Shown: one piece after another, positions 1-5,762 of the stretch
How positions within the stretch are numbered: position 1 is the first letter of the stretch
Layout: the number at the start of each line of letters is the position of its first letter
Assembly (NCBI GenBank): GCA_945876015.1
Contig: CAMCNM010000083.1
Coordinates: 1 to 8,005, forward strand
Reading direction: 5' to 3'
Origin: Gemmatimonas phototrophica
Lineage (GTDB): Bacteria; Gemmatimonadota; Gemmatimonadetes; Longimicrobiales; Gaopeijiaceae
DNA length: 8,005 bases
The notes under the pieces: model-generated
Told to the model about the DNA's origin: nothing
What the model saw: only the letters and a program-made list of their open reading frames with translations
Database searches by the model: none
Program-made: the position numbers and the translations under genes

Positions 1-2
1 TC

Positions 3-989
3 CGGGACGAGATGGAGCGCGACCCGCGCATCGTCGTGTTCGGACAGGACGTCGCCGACGCGTCGCGCGAGGAGATCCTGGGCGAGGTGCGCGGGAAGGG
101 CGGTGTGTTCAAGGTCACGCACGGCCTCCAATCGTCGTTCGGGGGCGCCCGCGTGTTCAACGCGCCGATCGCCGAGGCGAACATCGTCGGACGAGCGATC
201 GGGATGGCGCTGCGCGGGCTGCATCCCGTGGTCGAGATCCAGTTCTTCGATTACATCTGGCCGGCGTTCCACCAGATCCGGAACGAGCTCGCCACCATGC
301 GCTACCGGTCGAACGGCGCGTGGGGCAATCACGTCGTGATCCGCGTCACCTACGGCGGCTACCTGCGGGGCGGCTCGATCTACCACTCGCAGACCGGAGC
401 GGCGCTCTTCGCGCACACGCCCGGGATCCGGGTCGTGCTGCCGTCCACCGCCGAGGACGCGAACGGGCTGCTGCGCACCGCCATCCGCTGCGACGACCCG
501 GTGCTCTTCCTAGAGCACAAGCACCTGTACCGGCAGGTCTACAACAAGGGCCGGAATCCCGGCCCCGACTTCATGATCCCGTTCGGGAAGGCGAAGGTCG
601 TCCGCGAGGGAACCGACCTCACGATTGTGACGTGCGGCGCGTTGGTGAAACGCAGCATGGACGCGGCGCGCGTCGCCTCGGAGAAGCACGGGATCGAGGT
701 CGAGGTGATCGACCTGCGCACGATCTCTCCGCTCGACATGGACCGGGTGGGCGAGTCGATCAAGAAGACGGGCAAGGCGCTGATCGTGCACGAGGACCCG
801 CTCAGCTTCGGCATCGGGGCCGAGATCGCCGCGCGCATCGCCAGCGACCTGTTCAGCTGGCTCGACGGCCCCGTTCGGCGCATCGCCTCGAGGGATTCCT
901 GGGTCGCGTACGCGCCGACCATCGAGGACGTGATCCTGCCGCAGACCGCCGACGTGCTCGCCGGAATCGTGGACCTGGCGGCGTTCTAG
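3..989 (+). CDS. Thiamine-diphosphate E1 dehydrogenase, beta-type part (2-oxoacid dehydrogenase family), 5' end outside window
   Basis: This is the beta half of an E1 component of a 2-oxoacid dehydrogenase complex (pyruvate or branched-chain type), a cytoplasmic enzyme that decarboxylates a 2-oxoacid on thiamine diphosphate and passes the acyl group to an E2 lipoyl domain. Counting from the ATG at 12, residues 1-180 form the transketolase-type pyrimidine-binding domain. It contains [10 protein letters not shown] (51-60, with E55 at the position of the cofactor-activating Glu), [15 protein letters not shown] (78-92) and the His-containing YHSQTG and FAHTPG (124-138). Residues about 195-315 form the C-terminal transketolase domain, with EVIDLRT at 231-237. 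The frame is open to the window edge and the codons before the ATG (R-D-E) fit the family, so the ATG at 12 is probably internal. The segment [18 protein letters not shown] (14-31) resembles, from memory, E1 proteins in which alpha and beta are fused, so the alpha half may lie upstream in the same gene. Substrate cannot be assigned. The stop TAG overlaps a 10-bp palindrome. Confidence 0.93.
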   Translation, partial: RDEMERDPRIVVFGQDVADASREEILGEVRGKGGVFKVTHGLQSSFGGARVFNAPIAEANIVGRAIGMALRGLHPVVEIQFFDYIWPAFHQIRNELATMRYRSNGAWGNHVVIRVTYGGYLRGGSIYHSQTGAALFAHTPGIRVVLPSTAEDANGLLRTAIRCDDPVLFLEHKHLYRQVYNKGRNPGPDFMIPFGKAKVVREGTDLTIVTCGALVKRSMDAARVASEKHGIEVEVIDLRTISPLDMDRVGESIKKTGKALIVHEDPLSFGIGAEIAARIASDLFSWLDGPVRRIASRDSWVAYAPTIEDVILPQTADVLAGIVDLAAF

Positions 990-1147
990 GAGCTCCTCGG
1001 ACTTCCCGTAGGGGAGCACCAGCCGCCCGCCCGCTTCGAGAACACGAGCAGCAGGACGTCGGCGCCCTTCGCTTCGCGGGCGAGGGCGCGAGCGGCCCAG
1101 AGGCCGCCGAACCCGGCCCCGACCACCACGACCCGGGGACGGCTCAT
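986..1147 (-). pseudogene. Truncated N-terminus of a FAD/NAD(P)-dependent oxidoreductase (remnant)
   Basis: An ATG at 1147, three bases after the stop of the MoeB-rhodanese gene, opens a 53-codon frame. It begins MSRPRVVVVGAGFGGLWAARAL, a textbook beta-alpha-beta dinucleotide-binding fold with GxGxxG at residues 10-15. The start is most like type II NADH dehydrogenases or amine-oxidase-like flavoproteins, which run to about 400 residues. Resemblance stops near residue 34 (ADVLLL) and the frame ends at TAG (988-986), overlapping the E1 stop. Another reading frame just downstream gives VLEAGGRLVLPYG (about 1042-1004), which recalls the VLEA..R.GG stretch of amine-oxidase-type flavoproteins, so a frameshift near 1043-1050 is possible. 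That frame then runs into the antisense of E1, so the rest of the gene is absent in any case. I read this as a 3'-deleted gene at the end of the minus-strand operon. An intact small protein or an assembly joint are the alternatives. Confidence 0.6.
988..997. repeat. 10-bp perfect palindrome at the convergent junction
   Basis: AGGAGCTCCT is its own reverse complement. It covers the last two bases of the E1 stop codon and lies inside the flavoprotein remnant. It is too short and lacks a loop or T-tract, so it is not a convincing terminator. It marks the point where the truncated gene meets E1. A chance palindrome is possible. Confidence 0.4.
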
Positions 1148-1150
1148 CGG

Positions 1151-2311
1151 CTACGCGACGGTGATCGACGGATCCACTTCGCGCGCCCATGAGGCGAGCC
1201 CGTCACGCAGATGGCGCACGGAGAGCCCGGAGCCGCTCAGCCGCTCGAGGGCGTCGGCGGTGCGATTGCCCGTCCGGCAGTAGAGCACGATCGGCCGGTC
1301 CTCGGGCAGCTCGTCGGTGCGGTCGAGCAGCTCGGCGAGCGGGATGTGCACCGCGCCCTTGTCGGCCAGGTTGCCCGCGTCCCACTCCCAGGGCTCGCGG
1401 ATGTCCACCAGCGCCGGGGGATGCGCGCCCGAGAGCTCGCGCGCCAGCTCGGTCGCGGTGACCTCGGTCGATGAATCGCTCATAGTGTTCTCCTCGTGGC
1501 CGCTCACGCCGCAGAAGACGTCGTAGTCGATCAGCCCCTTCTGCGTGGGATGATCGCCGCACACGGCACAGCCGGGGTCGCGCGCGACCCTGAGCTCGCG
1601 GAAGCTCAGATCGAGCGCGTCGAGGATGAGGAGCCGGCCCGCGAGCGACTCCCCCAGCCCGAGGATCCACTTGATCGCCTCGACCGCCTGGAGCGATCCG
1701 ACGATCCCGGGCAGCACGCCGAGCACGCCGGCCTCGGCGCAGTTCTGCACCATGCCCGCCGGGGGCGGCTCGCGGAACAGGCAGCGGTAGCACGGACCGC
1801 CCGGCGCGCCGAACACGGCGACCTGTCCCTCCCACTTGAGCACCGCGCCGTACACGTCGGGCTTCCCGGTGAGCACGCACGCGTCGTTCACCAGATAGCG
1901 CGTCGGGAAGTTGTCCGTGCCGTCCACCACCAGGTCGTAGCGCGCGACCAGATCGAGCGCGTTGGCCGAGGTGAGGCGCACCGCGTGCGGCTCGACGGCC
2001 ACGTGCGGGTTCACCTCGCGCAGGCGGGCGGCGGCCGACGCGAGCTTGGAGCGCCCGATGTCCGATGTGCCGTGCAGGATCTGGCGCTGGAGGTTCGTGG
2101 CGTCCACCACGTCGTCGTCCACGATGCCGAGCGTGCCGACGCCGGCCGCCGCGAGGTAGAGCGCGACGGGCGAGCCGAGCCCGCCCGCTCCCACCAGCAG
2201 GACGCGCGCGGCCTTGAGACGGCGCTGGCCCTCCATCCCGACCTCGGGAAGCACGAGGTGACGGGCGTAGCGGAGGACTTCGTCGCGGGTGAGGGGCGGC
2301 GCAGGCGGCAA
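1151..2311 (-). CDS. moeB: MoeB/ThiF-type adenylyltransferase fused to a rhodanese domain (MoeZ/MOCS3-like)
   Basis: This cytoplasmic E1-like enzyme adenylates the C-terminal Gly of a ubiquitin-like sulfur carrier (MoaD, ThiS or relatives) with ATP; its rhodanese domain can then supply persulfide sulfur to make the thiocarboxylate. Residues 1-255 are the adenylation domain: ATP-binding GAGGLGSP (41-48), DDDVVDATNLQRQ (65-77), DGTDNFPTR (130-138), zinc Cys pairs C174/C177 and C248/C251, and C191 in NCAEAG, aligned with the conserved Cys of MoeB. Residues about 283-386 are the rhodanese domain, with DIREPWEW (303-310) and active-site loop CRTGNR (C345). Both halves look intact, matching mycobacterial MoeZ and eukaryotic MOCS3/Uba4. 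The only possible start is TTG, since an in-frame TGA (the stop of the preceding gene) lies one codon upstream. Translation is probably coupled to the DUF2723 gene. No MoaD or ThiS gene is in the window, so the carrier is unknown. A strong internal ribosome-binding site precedes M277. Confidence 0.93.
   Translation of the reverse strand: MPPAPPLTRDEVLRYARHLVLPEVGMEGQRRLKAARVLLVGAGGLGSPVALYLAAAGVGTLGIVDDDVVDATNLQRQILHGTSDIGRSKLASAAARLREVNPHVAVEPHAVRLTSANALDLVARYDLVVDGTDNFPTRYLVNDACVLTGKPDVYGAVLKWEGQVAVFGAPGGPCYRCLFREPPPAGMVQNCAEAGVLGVLPGIVGSLQAVEAIKWILGLGESLAGRLLILDALDLSFRELRVARDPGCAVCGDHPTQKGLIDYDVFCGVSGHEENTMSDSSTEVTATELARELSGAHPPALVDIREPWEWDAGNLADKGAVHIPLAELLDRTDELPEDRPIVLYCRTGNRTADALERLSGSGLSVRHLRDGLASWAREVDPSITVA
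1481..1495 (-). promoter_or_regulatory. Internal Shine-Dalgarno and ATG at the MoeB/rhodanese boundary
   Basis: On the minus strand, GAGGAG (1495-1490) is followed by six bases and an in-frame ATG (1483-1481), which is codon M277 of the fusion. The ATG lies just after the adenylation domain and before the rhodanese fold, so initiation here would give a free rhodanese of 110 residues. This is the best Shine-Dalgarno/ATG pair I see in this gene, far better than the TTG that starts the full-length frame. GAGGAG also encodes the ordinary dipeptide Glu-Glu, so chance is possible. Confidence 0.5.
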
Positions 2312-2324
2312 ACCTCAGGTCCCC
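2309..2324 (-). promoter_or_regulatory. TTG start and stop-overlapping initiation region of the MoeB-rhodanese gene
   Basis: Reading the minus strand, GGGG (2324-2321) lies nine bases before the TTG (2311-2309), and the TGA of the upstream DUF2723 gene (2317-2315) falls between them. The GAGG made by the TGA and following bases is too close to the TTG for normal spacing. The weak signal and 3-nt gap point to translational coupling. Confidence 0.5.
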
Positions 2325-4522
2325 GGCGTGCCCAGGGTGAGCACCTGGAACATGGCCGCGTCCTGGCGCAGGCGATCGACCACCTCGGGCGAGCCCTCGT
2401 GGCGCTCGAGCGCGTCGGCCAGCTGGAGGGACAACGCGTAATACTGCCACGGGATGTTCAGCGTGGACTTGTCCGGCCAGAACGTCCGGTCCTTGATCGA
2501 GCGGTACGAGTAGACGTTGTCGTACAGCTCGAGCGACCGCGGGACGTCGAAGCGCTCCGCGCCCAGCTCGGGCGGACCCACGGTGTAGCCCTGCGCGTCG
2601 AGATAGTCCGGCGGCAGGATCACCAGCTTGGTCGCGAGCCCCTGCCGCACGCCCCAGGGGTGGAGGCCCAGCTCGCTCATCAGCCCCGCCGTGGTCGCGA
2701 AGTAGATCGGACGCTTCCCTTCGCTGTCCCGGATGAACGCGAGCGCGAGGCGGTGGATGCGGTCGAGAACGGTCCCGGCCGGATAGGCCATCGCCATGCC
2801 GCCGAGCGGGAGCGAGAGCTCCTGGTCGAGCTGGCCACCGATCACGCCGTCCAGCAGGATCGGGTCCGCCGACGTGATCGCGGAGTCCGGCAGCCCCGGA
2901 TCCTGGTAGAGCGTCACGCCCTCGGGAGCGACGTACGGACGCTGCCGTCCCGGCGACGTGAGGCGCTGCAGCTGCTTCGGATACCACGTGGTCTGGAGGT
3001 ACTGCCCGACGATCACGGTGACGTCCTTACGAATCCCTTCGACCTCCTGCAGGTACCAGAGGGGAAACGTGTCGTTGTCGCCGTTCGTGAAGAGGATCGC
3101 GTACGGCTCGGTGCTCATGAGCAGATCGTACGCCCAGTCGCGCGCCGCCCAGTCGCCCGCGCGCGAGGCCCACTGCCAGTTGAGCCCGAGCGGGATCAGC
3201 GCGACCAGCAGCACGGGCGAGGTGACGAGCGCGGACTTCGCCGAGCCCTGCACGCGGGCGACGGTGGCCCACGCCCAGGTGAGGCCGAGCCCTGCGAGCA
3301 TCCCCCAGAGCGCGAAGCCGCCGATGAAGAAGTAGTCGCGCTCGCGCACCTCGTGCCGGGTCATGTCGGTGACCTCGGGCGCGAGCGAAAAGCCGTACTT
3401 GAAGTTCAGGTAGAAGACGAGGCCGAGCGTGAGCACGCCAGCGAGCACCGCGAGGTAGGCGAACAGCACCTTGTCCGCGCGATACGCCGCGTAGAGCCCG
3501 AGGAATCCCAGCCCGAGGAACAAGAGCGTGAACGGCAGGCGCGCGTTGCCCGGCACCTCCGACGCGGCGACGCCGCGGCTCCACTGCCAATCGAAGTACT
3601 GGAAGTAGTTGAGCAGCTGCGACCCGAACGGGGCCATGCGCTCGTCCACCGGGGGCTTCGCGTACTGCAGGCGCTGCAGGTTCGCGGCGAGGGCGGGGCA
3701 GCCCGCCTTTCCGTTCGTGAAGGTGGCGACCAGCGCGCTGCCCACGCTCGCGCAGGTCGGCTCTCCCTCGTTGATGACCGGGTCGTCCGCGGCGCGCACG
3801 GGCAGGACCATGTTGAACGAGAGCCCGAGCAGGACCAGCGGGATCGCGCGCAGCCAGAGGCTCTTGTCGGCCAGCACGCCCACGCCGCCGATGGCCAGCA
3901 CGATCAACAGCCCGGGCAGCGGAAGCACCGACATCAGGTGGTTGGTGGACCCGAGCACGAGCAGGTAGAGCGCCGCGAGCAGGTAGCGCCCATTCTTCGG
4001 CTGGTCGCGGTTGTCGTACCAGAGCACGGTCAGCCAGGAGACGGCCGCGATGACCAGCACGCTCACCGTGTAGACCTTCTCGTTCACGGTGGACTGGTTC
4101 CACACCGTGTACGTCGTCGCGCTCAGAAGCGTCGAGACCCCGGCGCCGGCCAGCGCCATCCAGCGCTCCTGCACGAACACGCTCGCGACGCGGTGCGCGA
4201 TCAGGAACATGAACGTCGCGGCCGCCGCGCTGGTGAGCGCCGCGAACACGTTGATGCGCACCGCGACCGACAGGCCGAGCGGCGAGAGCAGCACGCTGAA
4301 CACGCGCGCGATGACGACGAAGAGCGGATTCCCGGGAGGGTGGGGAATCCCGAGGATGTGCGCGGTCGCGATGTATTCGCTGGTGTCCCAGAACGCGGTC
4401 GAGGGCGCGAGGGTCACCAGATACAGAACGAAGACGGCCGTCCCGGCGAGGACGGCGGCCAGATACGGAGCCGCCAGATACGGAGCCGCCGAAGACGGAG
4501 TCTGTGTCGGACGGCGCTCCAC
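2315..4522 (-). CDS. DUF2723 family membrane protein, GT-C-like (TMEM260/GT117-related)
   Basis: This 735-residue integral membrane protein matches the DUF2723 family. The human relative TMEM260 is a protein O-mannosyltransferase of the ER; bacterial members are presumed lipid-linked-sugar glycosyltransferases, and the activity here is inferred. Residues 20-39 form the first membrane helix. The family signature follows: FWDTSEY (44-50, with acidic D46 and E49, candidate catalytic residues in the first extracytoplasmic loop) and GIPHPPGNPLF (58-68). About ten further hydrophobic segments run to residue 450. RERDYFFIGGF (393-403) and FTNGDNDTFPLWYLQEVEG (478-496) are also typical. The region after 455 is soluble and probably extracytoplasmic. 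It is shorter than many Bacteroidetes members as I recall them (about 1000 residues), lacking a long C-terminal extension. GTG at 4522 is the only good start after the in-frame TGA at 4558-4556, with GGGAG (4537-4533) ten bases upstream. It lies 33 nt after the PQQ dehydrogenase gene and 3 nt before moeB. The N-terminus carries a 15-nt tandem duplication. Confidence 0.9.
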   Translation of the reverse strand: MERRPTQTPSSAAPYLAAPYLAAVLAGTAVFVLYLVTLAPSTAFWDTSEYIATAHILGIPHPPGNPLFVVIARVFSVLLSPLGLSVAVRINVFAALTSAAAATFMFLIAHRVASVFVQERWMALAGAGVSTLLSATTYTVWNQSTVNEKVYTVSVLVIAAVSWLTVLWYDNRDQPKNGRYLLAALYLLVLGSTNHLMSVLPLPGLLIVLAIGGVGVLADKSLWLRAIPLVLLGLSFNMVLPVRAADDPVINEGEPTCASVGSALVATFTNGKAGCPALAANLQRLQYAKPPVDERMAPFGSQLLNYFQYFDWQWSRGVAASEVPGNARLPFTLLFLGLGFLGLYAAYRADKVLFAYLAVLAGVLTLGLVFYLNFKYGFSLAPEVTDMTRHEVRERDYFFIGGFALWGMLAGLGLTWAWATVARVQGSAKSALVTSPVLLVALIPLGLNWQWASRAGDWAARDWAYDLLMSTEPYAILFTNGDNDTFPLWYLQEVEGIRKDVTVIVGQYLQTTWYPKQLQRLTSPGRQRPYVAPEGVTLYQDPGLPDSAITSADPILLDGVIGGQLDQELSLPLGGMAMAYPAGTVLDRIHRLALAFIRDSEGKRPIYFATTAGLMSELGLHPWGVRQGLATKLVILPPDYLDAQGYTVGPPELGAERFDVPRSLELYDNVYSYRSIKDRTFWPDKSTLNIPWQYYALSLQLADALERHEGSPEVVDRLRQDAAMFQVLTLGTPGT
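4461..4490 (-). repeat. 15-nt tandem duplication in the DUF2723 N-terminus
   Basis: AGATACGGAGCCGCC (plus-strand reading) occurs twice head-to-tail at 4461-4475 and 4476-4490, followed by a decayed partial copy (GAAGACGGAG, 4491-4500; 7 of 10 bases match). Being in frame, it repeats the pentapeptide AAPYL at residues 12-21, just before the first membrane helix. The exact identity of the two copies suggests a recent slippage event. Confidence 0.9.
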
Positions 4523-4555
4523 CCCTTCAGGACTCCCGCTCGGAGGTCGGCCTGC

Positions 4556-5698
4556 TCACCGGCCGACCCAGCGGATGCGGTATACGCGCCCACCCAGGTC
4601 GTCGGAGAGGTAAAGGCTACCGTCGGAGCCCACCTCGGGGTAGACCGGACGGCCGTCCACGTCACCGCTCGCGGTGAGCCAGCCCCACGCGAACGGCTGC
4701 TGTGAAACGGGCCGCCCATCCTTCACGTCCACGTGCACCAGCTGATATCCGGTCGGCTGGCGGCGATTCCAGGAACCGTGGAAGGCGACGAAGAAATCGC
4801 CGCGATACTCCTCGGGGAACTGCGTCCCCGTGTAGAACGCGACGCCGAGCGGCGCCGAGTGCGCCTGCATCTCGAGCGCGGGGGGCGTCGTCTGCGCGCA
4901 GCGATTCGGACTCTTGTACTCGGGGTTGGCGAGGCGCTGCCCGTAGCAGTACGGCCATCCGAAGTCGGTCCCGTCCGACAGGATGTTGATCTCCTCGGGG
5001 GGCACGTCGTCGCCCAGGTTGTCGCGCTCGTTCTGGCTCGCCCAGATCGCCCCGGTCGTGGGGTGCACCGCGAGTCCGGCGGCATTGCGCAGCCCGCTCG
5101 CCACCACGACCCCGCCCGAGCCGTCGGGGCGGTAGCGCGTGACCGCGGCGCGGTGGGGATCGTCCTCCTCGCACAGGTTGCAGCTCGAGCCGACCGAGAC
5201 GTAGAGCATGCTGTCGGCGCCGAACACGATCTCGCGCGTCCAGTGGCCGCCGGTCGGGAGGTCGGGCACCACGACCGTGCTCCGCTTGAAGTCGGGACCC
5301 TGGAGGCGGATCACCTGATGGTGCTCGCCGACGTACAGGTCGCCGCCGTGGAACGCGAGACCGTAGGGCTGGTTGAGCCCCGTGGCGACGACCACCGCGG
5401 GCAGCACTTGGGCCGGATCGAGGCGCACGATCCGGCCGCCCTGGGAGAGCGCGACGTAGAGGAGCCCGTCCGGACCGCTCCGGATCGTGCGCGCCTGGGG
5501 CAGGTTCGCGGCGAAGACCTCGATCGCGAAGCCGGGCGGGACCTGGATCCCCTCGGCCCCGGCCACGTCCCCGGTGACATCGAGAGGCAGGTCCGCCGCC
5601 ACCGCCGCCTCGTTCCCCTGGGCACCGCTGCCGCAGCCCGCGGAGAGAAGGGCCAAGCATACCCGCCCGGACCGGCGCATCAGGCTCGATTTCTTCAT
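4556..5698 (-). CDS. PQQ-dependent sugar (sorbosone) dehydrogenase family protein, exported, probable lipoprotein
   Basis: This 380-residue protein belongs to the soluble-glucose/sorbosone dehydrogenase beta-propeller family, periplasmic or envelope enzymes that oxidise sugars or aldoses with pyrroloquinoline quinone. The N-terminus (MKKSSLMRRSGRV) is basic, followed by a short hydrophobic stretch and LLSAGC with C22 as a possible lipidation Cys; the Ser at -3 is acceptable but not ideal. Family hallmarks are GEHHQVIRL (124-132), GGHWTREIVFG (150-160, with H152 at the expected catalytic-base position), YVSVGSSCN (166-174), GLRNAAGLAVHP (202-213), NERDNLGDDVPPEEIN (223-238), FGWPYCYG (246-253) and FHGSWNR (306-312). 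The propeller starts near residue 50. No CxxCH haem motif is present (CNLCE is not one), so any electron acceptor must be separate. ATG at 5698 has AGGAGA six bases upstream. It is the first gene of the minus-strand operon, facing a divergent hydrolase. Many relatives are annotated as PQQ enzymes from sequence only, so substrate and cofactor are inferred. Confidence 0.9.
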   Translation of the reverse strand: MKKSSLMRRSGRVCLALLSAGCGSGAQGNEAAVAADLPLDVTGDVAGAEGIQVPPGFAIEVFAANLPQARTIRSGPDGLLYVALSQGGRIVRLDPAQVLPAVVVATGLNQPYGLAFHGGDLYVGEHHQVIRLQGPDFKRSTVVVPDLPTGGHWTREIVFGADSMLYVSVGSSCNLCEEDDPHRAAVTRYRPDGSGGVVVASGLRNAAGLAVHPTTGAIWASQNERDNLGDDVPPEEINILSDGTDFGWPYCYGQRLANPEYKSPNRCAQTTPPALEMQAHSAPLGVAFYTGTQFPEEYRGDFFVAFHGSWNRRQPTGYQLVHVDVKDGRPVSQQPFAWGWLTASGDVDGRPVYPEVGSDGSLYLSDDLGGRVYRIRWVGR

Positions 5699-5704
5699 CC
5701 GCGC

Positions 5705-5710
5705 TCTCCT
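5705..5710 (-). promoter_or_regulatory. Shine-Dalgarno of the PQQ dehydrogenase gene
   Basis: AGGAGA on the minus strand lies six bases before the ATG at 5698 and fixes that start over the internal Met7. It is one of the two best ribosome-binding sites in the window, the other being inside the MoeB-rhodanese gene. Confidence 0.8.
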
Positions 5711-5724
5711 GTGACTGGGACACT

Positions 5725-5737
5725 CCGGGGACCCCGG
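5725..5737. repeat. 13-bp palindrome in the divergent promoter region
   Basis: CCGGGGACCCCGG has two perfect 6-bp arms around a central A. The one-base centre rules out a normal hairpin, so a dimeric regulator's site is the more reasonable reading, but such GC palindromes can arise by chance in this composition. It falls between the -10-like hexamers and the dehydrogenase Shine-Dalgarno, within the expected leader of that gene. Confidence 0.35.
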
Positions 5738-5762
5738 CCCTTTCCTATGCTAGCTTTTGTCG

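Larger units (their letters stand above)
5699..5762. promoter_or_regulatory. Divergent intergenic region with overlapping -10-like hexamers
   Basis: This 64-bp gap separates the heads of the dehydrogenase (-) and hydrolase (+) genes and must hold control elements for one or both. An AT-richer patch contains TATGCT on the plus strand (5746-5751) and TAGCAT on the minus strand (5752-5747), each matching TATAAT at four of six bases including the leading TA and last T. No good -35 is visible for either. A plus-strand start point about seven bases on (near 5758) would make the hydrolase message nearly leaderless; a minus-strand start near 5740 would give a leader of about 40 nt. The site is inferred from sequence only. 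Confidence 0.35.

Noticed and set aside
1062..1089. GCGCCC...GGGCGC inverted repeat as a terminator between the convergent genes
   Set aside because: The stem is only 6 bp with a 16-base loop and no following T-tract on either strand; it lies inside the flavoprotein remnant and is expected at this GC content.
1203..2987. A 594-codon minus-strand frame
   Set aside because: It is a shifted-frame shadow of the MoeB-rhodanese gene and the 3' part of DUF2723, giving Arg/Pro/Ala-rich sequence without motifs.
1496..4705. A 1069-codon open frame on the plus strand
   Set aside because: It is antisense to the MoeB-rhodanese and DUF2723 genes. The translation is Arg/Glu/His/Gln-rich with no domain, as expected from GC-rich third positions of real genes; the minus-strand frames show clear family motifs.
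5168..5182. CNLCE (residues 173-177) as a c-type haem site in the PQQ dehydrogenase
   Set aside because: A haem c site needs CxxCH; here the residue after the second Cys is Glu, and the stretch lies within the propeller fold of the family.
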